Made by a program: the position numbers and the translations under genes. Positions 6,062-9,589 of a DNA stretch of 9,589 nt are shown piece by piece. The DNA lies in contig CAKRVL010000092.1 of NCBI GenBank assembly GCA_934408705.1, positions 1 to 9,589 on the forward strand. The letters run 5' to 3'. Position 1 is the stretch's first letter, and each line of letters opens with the position of its first letter. The notes below the pieces were generated by a model. It did no database searches. It was given only the letters and a program-made list of their open reading frames with translations, and was not told the DNA's origin. Source of the stretch: an uncultured Blautia sp. Its GTDB lineage: Bacteria; Bacillota; Clostridia; Lachnospirales; Lachnospiraceae.

Positions 6062-7069
6062 TTACACGGAAAATCGTTTGACCAGATTTGCAGAGACCTC
6101 GATTTTGCATGTATGCTGTCTGGGTGCTTCAATTTGTGATAAAAGCTCACGGGCAGCTACCTGTCCCATATAATGGCGGGGAATGCTGATGGTGGTAAGG
6201 GAAGGATCAATGATCCGTCCTTCTGAAATATTGTCAAAGCCCGCAATTGCTATCTGCTCCGGTACTTTATAGCCACGCAGGCGAAGCGCCTTAATGGTTC
6301 CGATGGCAATCAGGTCATTATCTGCAAAGTAACAGTCTGCGAGTGCATCTCCTCTGTCAATCACAGAAAGCATATCTGCCATAGCGCCGTCAATAGTGGG
6401 GGAAAGCTGATGGATAATGCAGCGGGAACGGGACATCCCGTTATCATGCACTGCGTGGTAAAAGCCCTCCAGACGTTCGGAAAAATTCCGCAGGGGATAT
6501 GCTGACTGTAAATAGCCGGGCTGTTTCATTCTCCGGCTGATCAGATAATCTGTGGCAAGGTAGGCTCCCTGGCGGTTATTTGGAACCACATAGTTACAGT
6601 TAAGATTTTCAAAATATGCATCCAGAATTACAACCGGAAAGGGCAGCTTCAGGAAAGGACGCACCATTTCTTCGCGCATTTCTGTTCCAAATAAAATAAT
6701 TCCCACACAGTCTGTGGTACGCAGATCCTCCAGATAGTGCTCCAGATTGTCTCTTTTTTCATAGAAGGTAATCACCTTCAGCTTATAATTATTCTTTTGT
6801 ACCATGGATTCCATTCCCTCTACCATAGCATCGAAAATAGGAGAGTAAGACATAATGGCATTGTGGGAACGGTAGCTTACTGCATAAATACTTCCTGCTT
6901 TATTTTTCTTTAAAGAAAGCTTGGTAAAGTCGTAGCCGTATTTTTCGGCAGCCTCTACTACCATGCGCCTGGTTTCGGTGCTGACTCCCGGTTTATTATT
7001 CAGTGCCATGGAGACTGCAGTCTGGGAAAGCTTCAGCTTACCTGCTAATTCTTTGGCTGTAATGGACAT
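6062..7069 (-). CDS. LacI-family transcriptional repressor (335 aa)
   Basis: The N-terminus is a LacI-type helix-turn-helix with hinge: ITAKELAGKLKLSQTAVSMA (3-22), then LNNKPGVSTETRRMVVEAAE (23-42) and KYGYD. The rest (about 60-335) is the periplasmic-binding-protein-like effector domain, with typical segments VGIILFGTE, FPVVILDAYF, DYLISRRM, DNDLIAIGTIKALRLRGYKVPEQIAIAGFDN and DPSLTTISIPRHYMGQVAARELL. Such proteins bind a sugar or sugar phosphate and control nearby catabolic genes. It is divergent from the isomerase-transketolase operon, its most likely target. AGGAGGTG stands 5 nt before the ATG at 7069. The length is usual for the family. The sugar ligand cannot be told from the sequence. 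Confidence 0.95.
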   Translation of the reverse strand: MSITAKELAGKLKLSQTAVSMALNNKPGVSTETRRMVVEAAEKYGYDFTKLSLKKNKAGSIYAVSYRSHNAIMSYSPIFDAMVEGMESMVQKNNYKLKVITFYEKRDNLEHYLEDLRTTDCVGIILFGTEMREEMVRPFLKLPFPVVILDAYFENLNCNYVVPNNRQGAYLATDYLISRRMKQPGYLQSAYPLRNFSERLEGFYHAVHDNGMSRSRCIIHQLSPTIDGAMADMLSVIDRGDALADCYFADNDLIAIGTIKALRLRGYKVPEQIAIAGFDNISEGRIIDPSLTTISIPRHYMGQVAARELLSQIEAPRQHTCKIEVSANLVKRFSV

Positions 7070-7131
7070 ATGGGCACCTCCTGGAAAATTTTCTGCAAAA
7101 AACGCTTCGCTTTGCTACTGTTATTGTACAT

Positions 7132-7160
7132 ATTGTACTTCTTATTTGAAAAATAAACAA
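7132..7160 (-). promoter_or_regulatory. Predicted promoter of the LacI-family gene
   Basis: On the minus strand TTGTTT (7160-7155), a 17-bp spacer and TACAAT (7137-7132). A second TACAAT follows 9 bp downstream (7128-7123), giving a TTGTACATATTGTAC-type double motif on the + strand that could also be a binding site. Confidence 0.45.
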
Positions 7161-7182
7161 TATATTTGCAAGAAATAAAGTA

Positions 7183-7209
7183 AAAATAAAGTGCAAAACA
7201 CTTTATTTT
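7183..7209. promoter_or_regulatory. Perfect 11-bp inverted repeat, candidate operator of the sugar operon
   Basis: AAAATAAAGTG (7183-7193), spacer CAAAA, then CACTTTATTTT (7199-7209). It ends 3 bp before the -35 of the likely operon promoter and lies between the divergent LacI-family and isomerase genes. A perfect dyad of 11 bp is unlikely by chance even in A/T-rich DNA. It lacks the central CG common in LacI-family operators, so another regulator is possible. Confidence 0.45.
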
Positions 7210-7212
7210 ATA

Positions 7213-7241
7213 TTGGAATAAAGCTGGAAGTGACATATACT
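7213..7241 (+). promoter_or_regulatory. Predicted promoter of the isomerase-transketolase operon
   Basis: TTGGAA (7213-7218), a 17-bp spacer and TATACT (7236-7241). The start would be near 7248, leaving a leader of about 85 nt. The only pairing seen in that leader is AAAGCC with GGCTTT across about 22 nt, with no evident riboswitch. Confidence 0.5.
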
Positions 7242-7317
7242 AAAGCCATAAGGAACAGCAAAGACTACAGGCTTTCCCCAAAAGATCGAACAAAAAAACT
7301 TATAAATAAAAGCTTAC

Positions 7318-7324
7318 AAGGAGG
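7318..7324 (+). promoter_or_regulatory. Ribosome binding site deciding the isomerase start
   Basis: AAGGAGG ends 10 nt before the ATG at 7335. An in-frame ATG at 7326 is only 1 nt from it, too close for initiation. The open frame continues back to an ATG at 7191, but that would overlap the predicted promoter. Confidence 0.8.
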
Positions 7325-7334
7325 AATGCAAAAA

Positions 7335-8735
7335 ATGGCAAATATTAAAATTGGCTATGCGCCAACCAGACGAAGCATTTTCAGCGCACCGGACGCAGTT
7401 AAGTATCGTGGACTTACTGCAGACAGATTAAGAGAATTAGGAATTGATTTTGTTGATATTACAGATGTAAATGATGAAGGACTTCTCTATGATGAGGCAG
7501 GACGTATCAAGATCGCAGAGAAATTTAAAAAAGAAAAAATTGACGGACTTTTCCTTCCACACTGTAATTTCGGAACAGAGTTTGAGTGTGCAAGACTTGC
7601 AAAAGAATTAAATGTACCGGTTCTTCTGTGGGGACCTCTTGATGAGCGTCCGGACGAGAATGGTGTTCGTCTTCGCGATACACAGTGCGGACTTTTTGCA
7701 ACAGGAAAGGTATTGAGAAGATTCCGTGTTCCATTTACCTATATGACCAATTGCAGACTGAATGATCCTGTATTTGAGCGCGGCCTTCGTGATTTCATGG
7801 CTGTCTGTAATGTGGTAAAAACCTTCCGTAACATGAGAATCCTTCAGATTTCCACAAGACCATATGAGTTCTGGTCAACTATGTGCAATGAGGGTGAACT
7901 TCTTGAGAAATTTAATATTCAGCTTACACCGATTCCAATGCCGGAGCTGACAGACGAGATGAAGAAGGCAAAGGAAGAGGGAACAGAGGTTGCCAAGGTT
8001 GTTGAATATTGCCGCCAGAATATGGAAATCTGTGTAAAAGACAATGAGCTTGAGAATGTAGCTGCCCTTAAGGTTGCTATGGGAAATCTTATTAAAAAAT
8101 ACGGCTGCCAGGCCGCTGCGATCCAGTGCTGGAATCAGCTGCAGAGCGAGATCGGAATCATGCCGTGTGCAGCAAATGCCCTTCTTAATGAAGAGGGAAT
8201 TCCGGTTGTATGCGAGACAGATATCCACGGTGCCATCACAGCTCTTCTTGTTGAGGCAGCAGCACTGGATGACACAAGAAGCTTCTTCGCAGACTGGACG
8301 ATCCGCCATCCTGATATTGAGAACGGCGAGCTCCTTCAGCACTGCGGACCATGGCCGATCTCTGTTGCAAGAGAGACTCCGAAGCTTACTTATCCGCTGG
8401 CATTCAGCCATCCGGGAAGCATTACAGCAGAAGCAAAGCACGGCGAAGTTACACTGGCACGTTTCGACGGTGATAACGGAGAATATTCTATGCTTCTTGG
8501 AAAAGCCAAAGGCGTTGACGGACCTAAGGGAATGGGAACTTATCTCTGGGTTGAAGTAGAGAATATCAAACGTCTGGAAGCCAAGATCGTAGAAGGACCA
8601 TACATCCATCACTGCGTAGGTATCCACAAGGATGTAGTTCCGGTGCTTTACGAGGCATGCAAATACATGGGAATCACTCCTGATTTATATGATCCTATTG
8701 AAGAAGATGTGAAAGCATATTTAAGAGGTGAATGA
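7335..8735 (+). CDS. L-fucose/L-arabinose isomerase superfamily protein (466 aa), substrate unassigned
   Basis: The protein probably converts an aldose to its ketose with a divalent metal. Superfamily signs are AAIQCWNQLQSEIG (261-274), PCAANALLNEEGIPVVCETD (277-296) with Glu294 and Asp296 as likely metal or catalytic residues, HCGPWP (336-341), and a C-terminal PYIHHCVGIHKDVVPVLYEA (422-441) whose His residues match the metal-binding His region of fucose isomerases. At 466 aa it is clearly shorter than E. coli FucI (about 590) and slightly shorter than AraA (500), so it belongs to a side branch and a fucI or araA name is not justified. It is the first gene of an operon with the two transketolase subunits, and its stop overlaps the preceding open frame of the next gene by 4 nt. 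The divergent LacI-family protein probably controls it. Confidence 0.85.
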   Translation: MANIKIGYAPTRRSIFSAPDAVKYRGLTADRLRELGIDFVDITDVNDEGLLYDEAGRIKIAEKFKKEKIDGLFLPHCNFGTEFECARLAKELNVPVLLWGPLDERPDENGVRLRDTQCGLFATGKVLRRFRVPFTYMTNCRLNDPVFERGLRDFMAVCNVVKTFRNMRILQISTRPYEFWSTMCNEGELLEKFNIQLTPIPMPELTDEMKKAKEEGTEVAKVVEYCRQNMEICVKDNELENVAALKVAMGNLIKKYGCQAAAIQCWNQLQSEIGIMPCAANALLNEEGIPVVCETDIHGAITALLVEAAALDDTRSFFADWTIRHPDIENGELLQHCGPWPISVARETPKLTYPLAFSHPGSITAEAKHGEVTLARFDGDNGEYSMLLGKAKGVDGPKGMGTYLWVEVENIKRLEAKIVEGPYIHHCVGIHKDVVPVLYEACKYMGITPDLYDPIEEDVKAYLRGE

Positions 8736-8737
8736 GA

Positions 8738-9571
8738 ATGGAAAATTTAAAGGCAAAATCTTTTGACTTAAGAAAAGATACTGTAGATATTATTGTTGCC
8801 GGAAAGGGTGGCCATATCGGCGGCGACATGAGTGTGATCGATACCCTGATGAGCCTGTATTTCTGCCAGATGAACATTTCTCCGGAAAACATGGACGATC
8901 CGGACCGTGACCGTTTCGTACTTAGTAAAGGTCACTCTGTAGAGGCTTATTACGCTGTGCTTGCAGCAAAGGGCTTCCTGGATATTGAAGATGTAAAGGC
9001 ACATTTTTCTAAATTTGGTTCTAAATATATCGGACATCCGAACAACAAGCTTCCTGGAATCGAAATGAACTCCGGTTCTCTGGGACATGGACTTCCGGTT
9101 TGTGTAGGTATGGCTCTTGCAGGCAAAAAAGACAACAGAGATTATCGTGTTTACACAGTAATGGGTGACGGAGAACTGGCAGAGGGTTCCGTATGGGAAG
9201 GCTTTATGGCAGGTCATCAGTATAAACTGGATAACCTTTGTGCAGTAGTTGACCGTAACCGCCTTCAGATTTCCGGAAATACAGAGGATGTTATGGGACA
9301 TGACGATCTGTGCCAGCGCATCCGTTCCTTTGGATGGCATGTAATTGATGTAAAAGATGGAAACGATATTGACCAGTTAAATGCTGCTTTTGAAGAAGCA
9401 AAAACTGTAAAAGGCAAACCAACAGCTGTGATCGCTAATACTGTAAAAGGCTGCGGATCTTCCGTAATGGAGAATAAGGCAAACTGGCATCATAAGGTTC
9501 CGACTCAGGAAGAATATGATCAGATCATCGCGGATTTTGCAGCAAGAAAGGAGGCCGCTCTTCATGAATAA
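8738..9571 (+). CDS. Transketolase, N-terminal (thiamine-diphosphate-binding) subunit (277 aa)
   Basis: This is the first half of a split transketolase. It shows GGHIGGDMS (24-32) with the substrate/ThDP His26, SKGHS (63-67), GSLGHGLP (113-120), and the ThDP motif GDGELAEGSVWEG (143-155) closed by DRN (172-174). NWHHKVP (249-255) is the usual end of the subunit. It moves two-carbon units between ketose and aldose (usually phosphates), working with the C-terminal subunit that follows. The ATG at 8738 has AAGAGGTG 7 nt upstream; an in-frame ATG at 8732 overlaps the isomerase stop but is only 1 nt from that site. Its end overlaps the next gene by 8 nt, so translation is probably coupled. Linkage to a sugar isomerase and LacI repressor suggests a dedicated catabolic enzyme rather than the housekeeping pentose-phosphate one. 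Confidence 0.95.
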   Translation: MENLKAKSFDLRKDTVDIIVAGKGGHIGGDMSVIDTLMSLYFCQMNISPENMDDPDRDRFVLSKGHSVEAYYAVLAAKGFLDIEDVKAHFSKFGSKYIGHPNNKLPGIEMNSGSLGHGLPVCVGMALAGKKDNRDYRVYTVMGDGELAEGSVWEGFMAGHQYKLDNLCAVVDRNRLQISGNTEDVMGHDDLCQRIRSFGWHVIDVKDGNDIDQLNAAFEEAKTVKGKPTAVIANTVKGCGSSVMENKANWHHKVPTQEEYDQIIADFAARKEAALHE

Positions 9572-9589
9572 GATTCCAAACAGACAGGC
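9564..9589 (+). CDS. Transketolase, C-terminal subunit, first 8 codons only
   Basis: The ATG at 9564 begins MNKIPNRQ and is preceded 9 nt upstream by AAAGGAGG, inside the end of the N-terminal subunit gene. Position, strong ribosome binding site and overlap fit the pyrimidine-binding plus C-terminal half of a split transketolase. The sequence itself is too short to prove it. Confidence 0.7.

Noticed and set aside
7191..7334. N-terminal extension of the isomerase by 48 codons to the ATG at 7191
   Set aside because: It would include the predicted promoter at 7213-7241, lacks a ribosome binding site, and gives residues unlike the family start; the site at 7318-7324 points to 7335.
7248..7334. 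Riboswitch or attenuator in the leader of the sugar operon
   Set aside because: Only a 6-bp pairing (AAAGCC with GGCTTT) across a 22-nt loop is visible, with no known riboswitch core and no T-run.
7875..8627. Long (250-codon) open frame antisense to the isomerase gene
   Set aside because: It is fully inside a gene with strong family motifs, is Cys-rich and low in plausible domains, and has no ribosome binding site that I can see; it is a by-product of codon bias.
8768..9340. 190-codon open frame antisense to the transketolase gene
   Set aside because: Shadow of a clear transketolase coding frame, with no recognisable domain.
1..9589. Mobile element, CRISPR array, tRNA or rRNA gene
   Set aside because: No transposase or integrase frames, no terminal inverted repeats with target duplications, no spaced repeat array and no tRNA-like cloverleaf were seen.

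Overview
The window looks like chromosomal DNA of a low-to-moderate-GC Gram-positive gut anaerobe, most likely Lachnospiraceae. This is inferred from AGGAGG-type ribosome binding sites on nearly every gene, the style of the PAS domains, split two-subunit transketolase genes, and an MmcQ/YjbR-methyltransferase fusion. No rRNA, tRNA, insertion sequence, phage gene or CRISPR array is visible. The DNA reads as ordinary accessory-metabolism chromosome, with no gap of more than about 270 bases between genes.

Left part (1-1426, minus strand): a LytTR-PAS regulator lies directly upstream of the N-terminal part of a secreted linear alkylsulfatase (metallo-beta-lactamase fold), which runs off the left edge. 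Between them is a strong candidate for an activator-dependent promoter. It has a perfect extended -10, a poor -35, and a pair of near-identical 13-bp direct repeats 20 bp apart. The alkylsulfatase has no ATG, GTG or TTG at the place its ribosome binding site points to; the best start is ATA.

Middle part (1427-5215): divergent from the regulator is a + strand fusion of an MmcQ/YjbR-like domain with an O6-alkylguanine-DNA alkyltransferase-type C-terminal domain. It meets, tail to tail at a symmetric hairpin, a minus-strand GtrII-family membrane glucosyltransferase. That gene is divergently paired with a + strand polytopic membrane acyltransferase. The glycosyl- and acyltransferase-like pair suggests modification of a cell-surface glycan. 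A terminator hairpin closes the acyltransferase gene.

Right part (5216-9589): a second LytTR-PAS regulator and a LacI-family repressor lie on the minus strand. Divergent from the LacI gene is a + strand sugar operon: a fucose/arabinose-isomerase-superfamily protein, then the two subunits of a split transketolase, the second cut by the window end. The three genes are tightly coupled, with 4- and 8-base ATG/stop overlaps relative to open frames. The LacI-family protein is the obvious candidate repressor. A perfect 11-bp inverted repeat sits just upstream of the operon's likely promoter. The actual sugar cannot be read from this window; it should be one that is isomerised aldose to ketose and then split by two-carbon transfer.

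The most interesting points are the LytTR-PAS/alkylsulfatase pair with its repeat-bearing promoter, the ATA start, the second paralogous LytTR-PAS gene with a related motif at its promoter, and the unassigned isomerase-transketolase pathway.
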